Assembly (NCBI GenBank): GCA_024509875.1
Contig: JAMPIV010014840.1
Location: 248,001 to 312,000, forward strand
DNA from: Oreohelix idahoensis
Taxonomy: Eukaryota > Mollusca > Gastropoda > Stylommatophora > Oreohelicidae
Reading direction: 5' to 3'
DNA length: 64,000 nt
Every line of letters starts with the position of its first letter. Position 1 is the stretch's first letter. Under the pieces are notes generated by a model that saw only the letters and a list, made by a program, of their open reading frames with translations, was not told the origin of the DNA and did no database searches. The position numbers were made by a program, and so were the translations under genes. Shown here piece by piece: positions 11,578 to 22,755 of this stretch.

Positions 11578-12009
11578 CTAAAGCACTAGTCTCAGCCGCT
11601 TGGTAGGTTTCTTCTTCTTCGGTGGTAGATTAGAGACATTGAACAGGTGGTTGTCTGTGGTGGGAGCTGACGTACAAGGGTTGGTGTTAGGAAACCAACT
11701 CGGTTCTGGGGATATTGGTTCGTAACAACTGGAGTTGATGTAATCGTCAAACGTGTTACTGGGGGAGGTAGTAGTAGATTTCTTCTGCTTCTTCGGTGGT
11801 AGATTAGAGACATCGGCCAGGTGGTTGTCTGTGGTGGGAGCTGACGTACAAGGGTTGGTGTTAGGAAACCAACTTGGTTCTGGGGATATTGGTTGGTAAC
11901 AACTGGAGTTGATGTAGTCGTCAAACGTGTTACTGGCACAAGTAGTAGGATAGGTATCCGTGTTTGGTGACTGTAGTCGGTCAAATTCGGCGAGGATTTC
12001 ACCCTTCAT
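11578..12009 (-). CDS. 143-aa internally duplicated, NLS-tailed protein, left-arm copy (intact)
   Basis: Unrecognised protein of the Polinton arm. It starts MKGEILAEFDRLQS and contains two near-identical repeats of about 52 residues. Each begins NTFDDYINSSCY, continues PISPEPSWFPNTNPC and a Ser/Thr/Pro linker, and ends NLPPKKQKK or NLPPKKKK; the C-terminus is basic (KRLRLVL). Conserved Cys, Trp and DDY residues in both repeats argue for selection on the repeat at some time. The basic runs look like nuclear localisation or nucleic-acid binding tails. It sits just upstream of the protease fragment and just inside the 70-bp satellite. A damaged copy lies in the right arm and a further one at about 12850. 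Function unknown; a small virion or core protein is one speculative reading. Confidence 0.55.
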   Translation of the reverse strand: MKGEILAEFDRLQSPNTDTYPTTCASNTFDDYINSSCYQPISPEPSWFPNTNPCTSAPTTDNHLADVSNLPPKKQKKSTTTSPSNTFDDYINSSCYEPISPEPSWFPNTNPCTSAPTTDNHLFNVSNLPPKKKKPTKRLRLVL

Positions 12010-12163
12010 ATTTCCATTTCATACTTTTTGCAACACAACATTCACACTTCCATTTCTTACTTTTGGTATCAGTTTTCATATTTCCACTTCATAATTATTG
12101 CAGCACAACCTTCACATTTCCATTTCATACTTTTGGTATCAGTTTTTCATATTTCTATCACCT

Positions 12164-12432
12164 CACGGGTGCATTTCTATCACCTCATCGGCAATTTTCT
12201 ATCACCTCACGGGCACATTTCTATCACCTCACGGGTACATTTCGATCACCTCACAGGCACATTTCCATCACCTCATGGGTACATTTCTATAACCTCATGG
12301 GCACATTTCTATCACCTCACGAGCACATTTCTATCACCTCACGGCCACATTTCTATCATCTCACAGGCATATTTCTATCACCTCACGGGTACATTTATAT
12401 CACCTCACGGGCACCTTTCTATCACCTCACGT
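12164..12432 (+). repeat. 21-bp tandem repeat (CACCTCACGGG type)
   Basis: About 13 copies of a unit like ATTTCTATCACCTCACGGGCAC, slightly variable. It begins where the inverted-repeat symmetry ends and fills part of the centre of the Polinton derivative. It is open in more than one frame only because 21 is divisible by 3. Confidence 0.9.
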
Positions 12433-12852
12433 TATAACCAGTGGATCATCAAAACCGTCTGAGACCAAGACCAACCTTCTGAAAAAAAATCAACCGTTGA
12501 AAGCAGACCACGTCAAGCTCACCACCAAAAAACGTATGTTGCTTTTTATATCTCTGTATTTGTGTTACTTGTTGTTTGTAACAAGACTACAACACATCCA
12601 CATGTCTCTAACACGTTACTCCCCACCTCTCGATGCTAGACCTAGTATAGTTTCCAACACTGCACTTCCACCTCTAGGTGTTGACCCTACTATAGTGACG
12701 TCTCTAACACTTCACTCCCACATCTCGACGCTCGACCTGGTCATGTCTCTAACACTTGCGGCGCACACAAATTTTTTTTCCACATCGACAACGTGTCAAC
12801 GATCGATTAGTTTTTCAACTAATCAACTCTCTGTTAGCGCACAACACCAAAC
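12433..12852 (+). other. rearranged arm-derived sequence in the Polinton centre
   Basis: Contains scrambled pieces also found in the arms: AACACTTCACTCCCACATCTCG-like words matching the arm near 43600, and a CAACGATCGATTAGTTTTTC block matching the protease region near 42440. A long open frame starts at 12497 but shows no domain, and its middle is arm sequence read out of frame, so I do not call it a gene. Confidence 0.45.
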
Positions 12853-13035
12853 ATGGATACCTGTCCTACTACTTGCCCCAGTAACACATTTGACCATTAC
12901 ATCAACTCCAGTTGTTATCAACCAATATCGCCAGAACCGAGTTGGTTTCCTAACACCAACCCTTGTTCCCCCCTACAGCCCACCCGTGCACGCACACACA
13001 CACACACACACAACCAATGGAAATATGAAAACTGA
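12853..13035 (+). pseudogene. third, partial copy of the 143-aa repeat gene
   Basis: Reads MDTCPTTCPSNTF then DHYINSSCYQPISPEPSW and FPNTNPC, one repeat of the 143-aa protein, in the plus orientation, before dissolving into a (CA)n run at about 12990. It shows that the arm gene was duplicated into the centre before or during the rearrangement. Confidence 0.75.
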
Positions 13036-13823
13036 TACCAAAATTGAGAAATGGAAGTGTGAGTGTTGTGTTGTAAAAATTAGGAAATGGAAATATGAAA
13101 ACCGATACAAAAATTATGAAGTGGAAATTTGAAAAACTGATACCAAAAGTATGAAATGGAAATGTGAAGTTTGTGGTGCAATAATTATGAAATGGAAATA
13201 TGAAAACTGATACCAAAATTAAGAAATGGAAGTGTGAATGTTGTGTTGTAAAAAGTATGAAATGGAAATATGAAAACCGATACAAAAATTATGAAGTGGA
13301 AATTTGAAACCTGATATTAAAAGTATGAAATGGAAAATGTAAAGGTTGTGATGCAAAAAGTATGAAATGGAAATATGAAAACCGATACCAAAATTAAGAA
13401 AATGGAAGTGTGAGTGTTGTGAAGAAATGGAAGTGTGAATGTTATGATGCAATAATTACGAAGTGGAAATGTGAAAACTGATACCAAAAGTAAGAAATGG
13501 AAGTGTGAATGTTGTGTTGCAAAATTAAGATATGGGAGTGTAAATGTTGTGCTGTAAAAATTATGAAATATGAAAACTGATTCCAAAAGTAAGAAATGGA
13601 AATATGAAGGTTGTGCTGCAACAATTATGAAATGGAAATATGAAAACCGATACAAAAATTATGAAGTGGAAATTTGAATGTTGTGTTGCAAAAAGTATGA
13701 AATGGAAATGTGAAAACCGACACAAAAATTATGAAGTGGAAATATGAAAAACTGATACCAAAAGTATAAAATGGAAATGTGAAGGTTGTGCTGCAATAAT
13801 TATGAAGTGGAAATATGAAAACT
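13019..13823 (+). repeat. 70-bp satellite array, left part
   Basis: Tandem units of about 70 bp of the form GAAAACTGATACCAAAAGT, AAGAAATGGAAGTGTGAATG, TTGTGTTGCA and ATGAAATGGAAATAT, with many variants. The array is interrupted at 13823 by element C and resumes at 22337. The overlapping ORFs read from it (runs of SYFWYQF and HISIS) are artefacts of the repeat. Confidence 0.92.
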
Positions 13824-16277
13824 TGTCGCATAGAGTTTTATGATTTATAAATTTTCTATATTCTCTTCTTTTTTTCTACCCGTGTCCTCTATTTTATTAT
13901 CACTCTTTACCTTTTCCTGTATTTTTCGCATTCGTTCGTTTGCGAAAAATATTTTCTTTCCCATTCTCACTTTTCCGCTTTCTTTCTCATACTGGGATAC
14001 GCATTTCTATTATGTAAGACGTCAGCCACATAGGTAGACGAGAAATTGTGAATATGCATCTATCTCAGACATACGAGCAGACTTTTGTCTGCACATTCAG
14101 CTGACACGCTCGTTTTCTTCGGCTGAGCGCTCAGGTGAGGCGCGATAACCGACATCTCCACGGCGCAGTATGAGACATTTGTCTGGCAATTCCATCTGAC
14201 ACGGCACTCACTGTTGGCCCTGGTCAGCGTGAGGTGTGAAGACGAGAAGTGTTAGTTATGGCATGCGTCTAGTTAATGGGAGGTGTTAGAGAGAGAGAAG
14301 GGGTGAGACCTGCACTATTGCGTCGTTTTGGAAATAATGGGATCTTTTGTTTGTTTCATAGATATTAACCTGGGTTGGAAACTTTATTTCACTCATTCTC
14401 CAAGTGCAGTAGACGTGGTCATTTCGTTCTAGATACTTAAACTTATAAGTGAAATCTCTTAGTTTCGTTGTGATACCGTAGTTCTGTGTTGAGGTAAATA
14501 TTACATTAAGTATCTAATATTTTGCGAGTGATTAAGTGTTTAACCGCCTATTTTATCCCACTAGTTTCTTTTGTGCAGAGTGATTAATTTATAAGTCTGT
14601 TATATTCTCTAGCTGAAGAGTTACAGTGGAAAACATAATAAATTATAATTTCTAGCTTAAAATCATGTAGCAATAATGAATTTAATTTAACTGCTAAATA
14701 ATCAGACGAGAATAATTTTTCTAAATTAACTTATAAATGCTAGATGCCTCATGAGTGTTGAAGGAATACGTATGTATTCCTAATTCATGTTGATTGATTT
14801 GTATATATAACTTATGTCACGGGAAAGTTTAAACGTCAAGTCAAGCTCTACGCTTGCAGTTCAAAATGTAAGTTATATTGAGTACATAATATGTAAAATA
14901 TTTCATATGTGTTTTTTCTTTATTCAGTGAATACTGGGGTAACCCAACTTTGCCGGCGTTTAGTACAGAGACAAACCTGTGAGAAACATAAACATTTTAT
15001 ATCTTTAACCACGTGGGTTTTCAAGTAACACCTGTCTGACAGGGCGTGTGCCTTCAGAGATAGACAGAATACCAATCCCACTAACGGGTTTTTTAAAGAA
15101 TAAATGCTTATACTGGGCCTTTGAGCCAGATCATATTTCTTCACAAATTCTAATGTACATGCTGACTTGTGGCGAGAATAATTACAGAAAGAAAAAAAAA
15201 CCATTAACTTTTCCGACATTATTTGACCAAGTGTATGGTGAACGAAGATTATCTGTTGAGAGAAGTTGTCCACCGGTCATCTTCCTAATTAAGGGAAACC
15301 TCGTGTTCTGACACTGTGTGCCCGCTGAAACCCTAACTCTTACCTCGTGAATAAGTGACATTAACTTAAATCTGTAAAGAAAGAACGATCGCCTGAAGTG
15401 GACGCTCCCCCGACACGTTGAATGAAACCAATATCTGCAGAGCTGGGTATCCACTTCATCCACAGATAGACAGATTAAACGAAGTGTACACTAAGGCTTG
15501 CGCCAGACGGCGAACCACAGCACGATTGTAGGTAAGGTTGTGTGAGTCAGGGCTCTGATGAAAGAACCGAGTGAAAGTAGACTGAAGGATGTTCTTCGTT
15601 TGATTCACTCGCTTTGTAACTTTCCTTATGCAAGATTTTTGCTGCTAAACTATATTTCTCCTTAGAATAGATACTGCTATCAAAGTCAGTTCATACCTTC
15701 AAAAGAGGAAAATATTAGACCCAAATCATATGTATCTGTGACTCTTTGGGCTATCATCGTTCTCCTAACGGGACTGTGGGCTAAACATCGAGGGAAGATC
15801 ATAACTGTGGGTCTATCATTTCTTGGAGAAAGTCCTTGATTTTTATGACTATTTGTATATGCTTTGATGTAATTTTATGTGTTGTGATGGAATTTTAGAT
15901 GATAATTAAAACTGCCCTTAAACTTAATCAGCGTGTTGGTCAGCTCGTTCTAGAATATCTATATAATCATTTGTTATAGTTTTCCCACGTCTGTACGTCT
16001 GACTGTCGTCTTGTACGTGCGTGCACGTGAGTGGATAGAATATATATATATATGTAATATATATGTGTTTAGACTGTCTGACTCTTCTAAATCTGTCGTA
16101 GAAGATAGGTGAAAGAGAAAAGATTTCTCGATTTCAGAGACAGCCTCTATCACAGTCTACCATCTCACTCGTGGAAATCTATTGCTATTACTATCTCTCA
16201 CTGTGACTATCACTTATTCAAATCTAATCAGAAGGGACCAACCCAATTCTTAATTTTCCTATCAAAAATCTACGACA
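13824..16277 (+). repeat. 5' LTR of C (2454 bp)
   Basis: Long for a Gypsy LTR. It differs from 20150-22336 by about 1-2% substitutions by eye plus one block of roughly 260 bp (near 14590-14850) absent from the other copy. No credible ORF; runs such as the 117-aa reverse ORF around 15000 occur in both LTRs but show no domain. Confidence 0.92.
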
Positions 16278-16279
16278 AA

Positions 16280-16307
16280 TGGGGTCTCGTCTATCGGGAT
16301 TTTGAAC
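16280..16307 (+). other. primer binding site of C, tRNA-Pro-like
   Basis: Two bases after the LTR: TGGGGTCTCGTC, then TAT, then CGGGATTTTGAAC. The classical tRNA-Pro primer site is TGGGGGCTCGTCCGGGAT, so this matches except for one substitution and a 3-base insertion, and it continues into the complement of a T-loop (GTTCAAA). Inference: proline tRNA primer. Confidence 0.6.
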
Positions 16308-17011
16308 TTTGAATAGGAAGACGAGACGACAAATATCAGCTCATCGGTAAGATTCAGATTTCTGATATAGAGTAAGAGTGTGATGTCTTGTGAGTTTTGT
16401 ATCTTTTAAAAATAATGTATCCCCTAGACGAATCGATCTGTTTATGGGCGTGCTGACCACACAATTAATGATTGTTTTTGCACAGCATTTTTGAGCATAT
16501 ATACAATTGAGTTAAAGGTTGATTTTGTCGGAATATATGTTAATTAGTGATTTTGTAATACTAACGCTGGTAAAGTTTGTGAGTGTATAACATTCACTGG
16601 GTTCTGAAGAAGTAGGTGTTTGAGCTAAGCTAAGGAGTGCGTTCAGACAATTACATCCTGAAAATTGCCTCCCTTACCCTAACTGACTTCAGGGGTGTAC
16701 TTTTAGTGGACTAAAAAATTTTAGGGATTTTTTTTTTCTCCTAGGATTTTCAACAATAACTATTTTGTTTCCACTGTAGCAACGTATTTTTTTCAGTGAG
16801 TAAATCTTAACTACCATTTATTGGCGTAGTCGTCTACATTAGGTGCTTTATTGCCGATTAATAGCAGCGATAGTTAGACACTATATTTTTGGAGGAGGTA
16901 TCCCAGGTTAAAGTATATCATCTTTTGTTTTGGTATTTTCTCGCAAGTGGTTGGAACCAGCGTATCTTTTTCCTCTTGCTTTCTCGACTTAGTCTCAGCC
17001 ACTGACTTATT
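16308..17011 (+). other. leader of C
   Basis: About 700 bp between primer site and gag ATG. No gene or structured RNA is evident; it has T-rich runs near 16720-16760. Confidence 0.6.
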
Positions 17012-18062
17012 ATGGTAGAAAGGGCGAAGCTTAGGCAGATCCTCAGGGACGAAGCGAGAGAAGAAGGTTTGGACGGAGAAGAAGCGAAATCTTTCGTCAG
17101 GGACGAACTGGAAAGATATGACGCGGAGAGGAAAGAAGCAGAAGCTAGGAGGAAGGAAGAAGCAGCCGAAGCTTTACAGCAGAAGAAGATGGATGAGGAA
17201 ATGGAAATTCGCAGGATGCAGCATGAGGAAAGAGAGAAGGAGAGAGAGACAGCATGAGTTTGCTCTTAAGACTCTAGAATTCCAAAGTCGTGGTGCTGCC
17301 TCTATCTCCAGCAATGGAGAGTCTTCTTCTCATTCCTCTGTAACTGATCCTCCTAGCGCACAAGCTACTCATCTCACTGCTATGTCTTTTCCGCTAGAAT
17401 CTTTCAATTGTCCTAATGAAAAGATTGACACGTATCTAGAAAAATTTGAGAAAATTGCAACTCTGTACGGTTTAGAGAGGTCGCGTTGGAATACGAAGCT
17501 TTCTCAGGCGTTGAAATGCAGTGCGTATGATGTTTATGCCAAACTGGAAAGCAGCCAACAAGACAACTATGATATGTTGAAGAAAGCGTTACTGGGGCGC
17601 TTTGAAATAAACGCTCGCAAATTTGTGCAACTGTTTCGCAACAGCAGAAAGTAGAGCTCTGAAACTTTCCAGCAGTTCTCGTCTCGTTTGAAGCGATACT
17701 TGACAAAGTGCCTCGAGCTTTCACAGCTCCCCTCTACCTTTGAAGGTCTTGAGGAATTTGTTATAACAGAACAAATAAAGAACACTTTGTCTGCAGATAC
17801 CCGGAGATTTCTAGCTGAGCAAGGTGCAGAAAAGCTTGAAGACATTTTGGAAAAGTCTGAGCGATATCACAATGCGCTGGCTGAACTACCGGTTACAAAA
17901 TGTAAACCGACAGAAGAGCATTTTTTGAAAAATAATCTAGACCAATCTTCTTATCCTTCTCATGCCTCAAATCAGAATAACCACAGAGAAACTGGACATC
18001 AAAATCCCCCTCCTGAAAAATCCAAGTTCTACAAAAACAAGTACCCCAACCACAGTAAATAG
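17012..18062 (+). pseudogene. gag: C gag
   Basis: Starts MVERAKLRQILRDEAREEG and continues as a highly charged Glu/Arg/Lys coiled coil (about residues 1-80), then a capsid domain with FPLESFNCPNEKIDTYLEKF, the helical block LSADTRRFLAEQ near 17800, and an Asn/Gln/Lys/Pro-rich tail. The helical block resembles SCAN-type capsid dimer domains; I cannot verify this. A frameshift near 17250, a TAG at 17652 and a TAG at 18060 break it. No CCHC knuckle is seen. Apart from the first frameshift, gag and pol share one frame. Confidence 0.8.
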
Positions 18063-20107
18063 TTTGATCAACCCGACCGCCGTACATGGCAGCGCAGCCA
18101 GAAAGGACAAGGTGGCAAAGGAAGAACCCCTGAGCATGGGACAGATGATCAGAGTGAGCACACCGAACCGAAACGCATCAGATGCTTACTAACAGTCTCG
18201 CAAGGCGGAATTATTGACAGTGATTCCCAACCTGTTGGGGATACACCCTCAAAGCGAGGTACTGTTACATTGAACGGTTCTCAAACTTTTTGTTTATTTG
18301 ACACGGGGCTTTCTTATGATTGCATTGTTGCCAGACACCTGGTTAAACCCGGTCAAGATACAGGAGAGACCGTCAAACTTTGTGGAGTCTCTAAGAGTGA
18401 TGCACCTACAGCGCTTTCCATCGCACTGGTGGGGATCCACTCTGATTTTGTCAGAGGCGAGATCAAAGCGGCTGTTATGGATGATTCCATCTACCCAGTC
18501 ATACTTGGCGGGAGATACGTCTTTATTGGGAAACCGGAAGAACCGATTGTGGCAGCAGTAACTACAAGAGGGCAAACCAAGAAGGAACGGGAGCCTGCGC
18601 CTAATTTGTTACCAATGGAACTTAAAGAAGCGCAACAAAAGGACCCTACTTTGGCATCCTGCTTTAGAAAACTGCCCATGGCTAAGGAACCCAGACAGCA
18701 CGGGGACATTTTTTCTAAAGATGGCGTACTTTATCGCAGAACGGGCAAGCCTGACCAAGATAACAACCAGCTCCTAGCACCGAAACAGTACAGAAGCCAA
18801 ATCCTAGAAATGGGGCACTCTCTTCCCTTCAGCGGACATATGGGACAGAACGCCACAAATCAACGGATAACTACTCATTATTGGTGGCCAGGAGTAAATA
18901 CTGATATTATCAGATATGTCAAATCCTGTGCCCAGTGCCAACGTGTGCCATCCAAGCAACGGGCACCCCCAGTCTCTTTGGGTGAAATGCCAATAGTGGG
19001 AACACCATTCGAACGGGTTGTGATCGACATTTTAGGACCCTTAGAAAGGACTAAAAGAAGGAACATGTTTATCCTGACCTTAGTCGACACATGCACTTTA
19101 TGGGCAGAAGCTATACCGCTAACATGCGCAGATGCCAAGCATGTCGCAGAAGCCCTCGTGCAGATTTTCACTCGGTTGGGATTCCCTCAACAAGTGTTGA
19201 CGGATAACGGATCTCCATACCGAAACCTGTTGATGGATGAGATCGTTAAAATCTTGATTACCCAACACATCTACACAAAGCCTTATACTCCGGCCGGAAA
19301 TGTGCTCGTGGAACGTGTTAATGGAAACCTCAACATGATGTTAAGTAAACTGGCACAAGTGAAACCTGATAATTGAGATCTTTGTATTCCTGCAGCTTTA
19401 TTTGGCTACAGAGAATCTCCTCATACTTCCACAGGATTTCCGCCAGCTACGCTTTTATTCGGCAGACCTATCAAAAGCCGCTTGAAGCCTTAGTTTGGTC
19501 GCTGACAGACCAGAAGGCAGATGAGACAGTTGTCTCAGCAAGTAAATACGTATCGGATTTAAAGGAAAGGTTGAAACTAGGATGGGACCTAGCAACGACT
19601 AACTTTAAGCGAGCACGCACAAAGCACGCTAATCGATACAGGAAAGTCGCGAAAGAGAGAGAATTGGAAGCAGGAGAGAAAGTTTTGGTGTTACTCCCTA
19701 CCGGAAACAACCAACTAAGGATCGGATGGCAAGGGCCGTTTACCGTCCTGACAAAGATTTCTAAGGCTAACTAATAGATCTCTATTTAAGGAAAGGAAAA
19801 GGTTTTCCATTTAAATATGTTAAAGAGATACTTGGAAAGACCGGTGCCGACCTCCGAACATCTCCTGATGATCGCCAAAATTGACGAAGATGACGATAGT
19901 GGCAGGGAAATTCAACTGCACACACACGAAATCTTTCAAAAATGTCAAAAGTGGCGACGCTCTTTCAAGCGCGCATGGGAGACATTCCAGAGAAAGGAAA
20001 CTTTGGGAGTAGACTTGAGTAGGAATTGGACAGAGATGGGAGGGGGAGATGAGAGGGAAGAAGACAGACACCCTGAAGCTACGGATATAGGAAATTTATT
20101 TCCATAA
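18063..20107 (+). pseudogene. pol: C pol: protease and integrase only
   Basis: Protease motif LFDTGLSYDC near 18295; integrase zinc domain with GHSLPFSGHMG and SCAQCQ; core with VVIDILGPL, LTDNGSP and VERVNG, where the acids are 58 and 35 residues apart (a DD35E core); then AALFGYRESPHTSTGF, LRIGWQGPF and HLNMLKRYLERP, the GPY/F-type end. RT and RNase H are absent. Lesions: a stop at 19374-19376 where Trp is expected, a frameshift near 19490, and stops near 19772 and 19787. The last 80 residues (to 20107) are not recognised and may be the scar of the deletion. The copy cannot encode a polymerase. Confidence 0.88.
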
Positions 20108-20149
20108 CGTAGACTTGGAGTGCTTCCATATCTTAAATGGAGGACGTTC

Positions 20150-22336
20150 TGTCGCATAGAGTTTTATGATCTATAAATTTTCTATATTCTCTTCTTTTTT
20201 TCTACCCGTGTCCTCTATTTTATTATCACTCTTTACCTTTCCTGTATTTTTTGCATTCGTTCGTTTGCGAAAAATATTTTCTTTCCCATTCTCACTTTTC
20301 CGCTTTCTTTCTCATACTGGGATACGCATTTCTATTATGTAAGACGTCAGCCACTTAGGTAGACGAGAAATTGTGAATAAGCATCTATCTCAGACATACG
20401 AGCAGACTTTTGTCTGCACATTCAGCTGACACGCGCATTTTCTTCGGCTGAGCGCTCAGGTGAGACGCGATAACCGACATCTCCACGGCGCAGTATGAGA
20501 CATTTGTCTGGCAATTCCATCTGACACGGCACTCACTGTTGGCCCTGGTCAGCGTGAGGTGTGAAGACGAGAAGTGTCGGTTATGGCATGCGTCTAGTTA
20601 ATGGGAGGTGTTAGAGAGAGAGTAGGGGTGAGACCTGCGCTATTGCGTGGTTTTGGAAATAGTGGGATCTTTTGTTTGTTTCATAGATATTAACCTGAGT
20701 TGGAAACTTTATTTCACTCATTCTCCAAGTGTAGTAGACGTGGTCACTTCGTTCTAGATACTTAAACTTATAAGTGAAATCTCTTAGTTTCGTTGTGATA
20801 CCGTAGTTCTGTGTTGAGGTAAATATTACATTAAGTATCTAATATTTTGCGAGTGATTAAGTGTTTAACCGCCTATTTTATCCCACTAGTTTCTTTTGTG
20901 CAGAGTGACTACGCTTGCAGTTCAAAATGTAAGTTATATTGAGTACATAATATGTAAAATATTTCATATGTGTTTTTTCTTTATTCAGTGAATACTGGGG
21001 TAACCCAACTTTGCCGGCGTTTAGTACAGAGACAAACCTGTGAGAAACATAAACATTTTATATCTTTAACCACGTGGGTTTTCAAGTAACACCTGTCTGA
21101 CAGGGCGTGTGCCTTCAGAGATAGACAGAATACCAATCCCACTAACGGTTTTTTTTTTAAAGAATAAATGCTTATACTGGGCCTTTGAGCCAGATCATAT
21201 TTCTTCACAAACTCTAATGTACATGCTGCCTTGTGGCGAGAATAATTACAGAAAGAAAAAAAATCATTAACTTTTCGACATTATTTGACCAAGTGTGTGG
21301 TGAACCAAGATTATCTGTTGAGAGAAGTTGTCCACCGGTCATCTTCCTAATTAAGGGAAACCTCGTGTTCTGACACTGTGTGCCCGCTGAAACCCTAACT
21401 CTTACCTCGTGAATAAGTGACATTAACTTAAATCTGTAAAGAAAGAACGATCGCCTGAAGAGGACGCTACCCGGACACGTTGAATGAAACCAATATCTGC
21501 AGAGCTGGGTATCCACTTCATCTACAGATAGACAGATTAAACGAAGTATACACTAAGGCTTGCGCCAGACGGCGAACCACAGCACGATTGTAGGTAAGGT
21601 TGTGTGAGTCAGGGCCCTGATGAAAGAACCGAGTGAAAGTAGACTGAAGGATGTTCTTCGTTTGATTCACTCGCTTTGTAACTTTCCTTATGCAAGATTT
21701 TTGCTGCTAAACTATATTTTTAATTAGAATAGATACTGCTATCAAAGTCAGTTCATACCTTCAAAAGAGGAAAATATTAGATCCAAATCATATGTATCTG
21801 TGACTCTTTGGGCTATCATCGTTCTCCTAACGGGACTGTGGGCTAAACATCGAGGGAAGATCATAACTATGGGTCTATCCTTTCTTGGAGAAATTCCTTG
21901 ATTTTTATGACTATTTGTATATGCTTTGATGTAATTTTATGTGTTGTGATGGGATTTTAGATGATAATTAAAACTGCCCTTAAACTTAATAAGCGTGTTG
22001 GTCAGCTTGTTCTAGAATATCTATATAATCATTTGTTATAGTTTTCCCACGTCTGTACGTCTGACTGTCGTCTTGTATGTGCGTGCACGTGAGTGGATAG
22101 AATATATATATGTAATATATATGTGTTTAGACTGTCTGACTCTTCTAAATCTATCGTAGAAGATAGGTGAAAGAGAGAAGATTTCTCGATTTTAGAGACA
22201 GCCTCTATCACAGTCTACCATCTCATTCGTGGAAATCTATTGCTATTACTATCTCTCACTGTGACTATCACTTATTCAAATCTAATCAGAAGGGACCAAC
22301 CCAAGTCTTATTTCTCCTGTCAAAAAATCTACGACA
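20150..22336 (+). repeat. 3' LTR of C (2187 bp)
   Basis: Partner of 13824-16277, shorter by the block missing near 20908. The purine-rich AAATGGAGGACG just upstream is a weak candidate polypurine tract. Confidence 0.92.
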
Positions 22337-22755
22337 AAACTGATACCAAAAGTAAGAAATGGAAGTGTGAATGTTGTGTTGCAAAATTAAGATATGGGAG
22401 TGTGAATGATGTGCTGTAAAAATCATGAAATATGAAAACTGATACCAAAAGTAAGAAATGGAAATATGAAGGTTGTGCTGCAATAATTATGAAATGGAAA
22501 TATGAAAACCGATACAAAAATTATGAAGTGGAAATTTGAATGTTGTGTTGCAAAATGTATGAAATGGAAATGTGAAAACCGATACAAAAATTATGAAGTG
22601 GAAATATGAAAAAACTGATACCAAAAGTATGAAATGGAAATGTGAAGGTTGTGCTGCAATAATTATGAAGTGGAAATATGAAAACTGATACCAAAAGTAA
22701 GAAATGGAAGTGTGAATGTTGTGTTGCAAAAAGTATGAAATGGAAATATGAAGGG
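22337..22755 (+). repeat. 70-bp satellite array, right part
   Basis: Continuation of the array broken at 13823 by element C. The units nearest the 143-aa gene (22601-22747) are also mirrored at 12010-12155, so they belong to the inverted repeat. Confidence 0.9.

Larger units (their letters stand above)
9059..12155 (+). repeat. left arm of the Polinton inverted repeat
   Basis: Reverse complement of the right arm (44778 inward), with a few percent of substitutions and small indels, so the arms have diverged since formation. From the tip inward: a G+C-rich block with several TATA-like motifs, a T/G-rich non-coding stretch of about 2 kb with low-complexity ORFs I do not credit, the protease fragment, then the 143-aa ORF. 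Confidence 0.88.
13824..22336 (+). mobile_element. Gypsy-type LTR element C, long LTRs, lacks RT and RNase H
   Basis: Direct repeats 13824-16277 and 20150-22336 start TGTCG and end CGACA; the flanking duplication is AAACT (13819-13823 and 22337-22341). Plus-strand gag and pol lie between. After protease, integrase follows at once; the integrase C-terminus is then followed only by about 80 residues of unrelated acidic/basic sequence and the 3' LTR. RT and RNase H are missing, so the copy needs help in trans. It lies in the 70-bp satellite of the Polinton derivative. Confidence 0.93.

Noticed and set aside
12164..12432. Possible CRISPR-like repeat array
   Set aside because: Units are contiguous without unique spacers, and the sequence is animal.
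12028..12462. ORFs of 144-157 aa with repeated SPHG and ITSRA words
   Set aside because: Produced by the 21-bp tandem repeat, open because the unit is a multiple of three.
12497..13132. 211-aa ORF with a hydrophobic start that looks like a membrane segment
   Set aside because: Its body is arm sequence and a gene repeat read in the wrong frame, so the ORF is probably chance.
12950..13831. Several long overlapping ORFs rich in SYFWYQF, HFHF and ISIS
   Set aside because: They are readings of the 70-bp satellite, where all copies share the same open frames; no conserved protein.
14920..15463. ORFs of 93-117 aa that recur near 20981-21516
   Set aside because: LTR sequence of C, not conserved in frame between the two LTRs.
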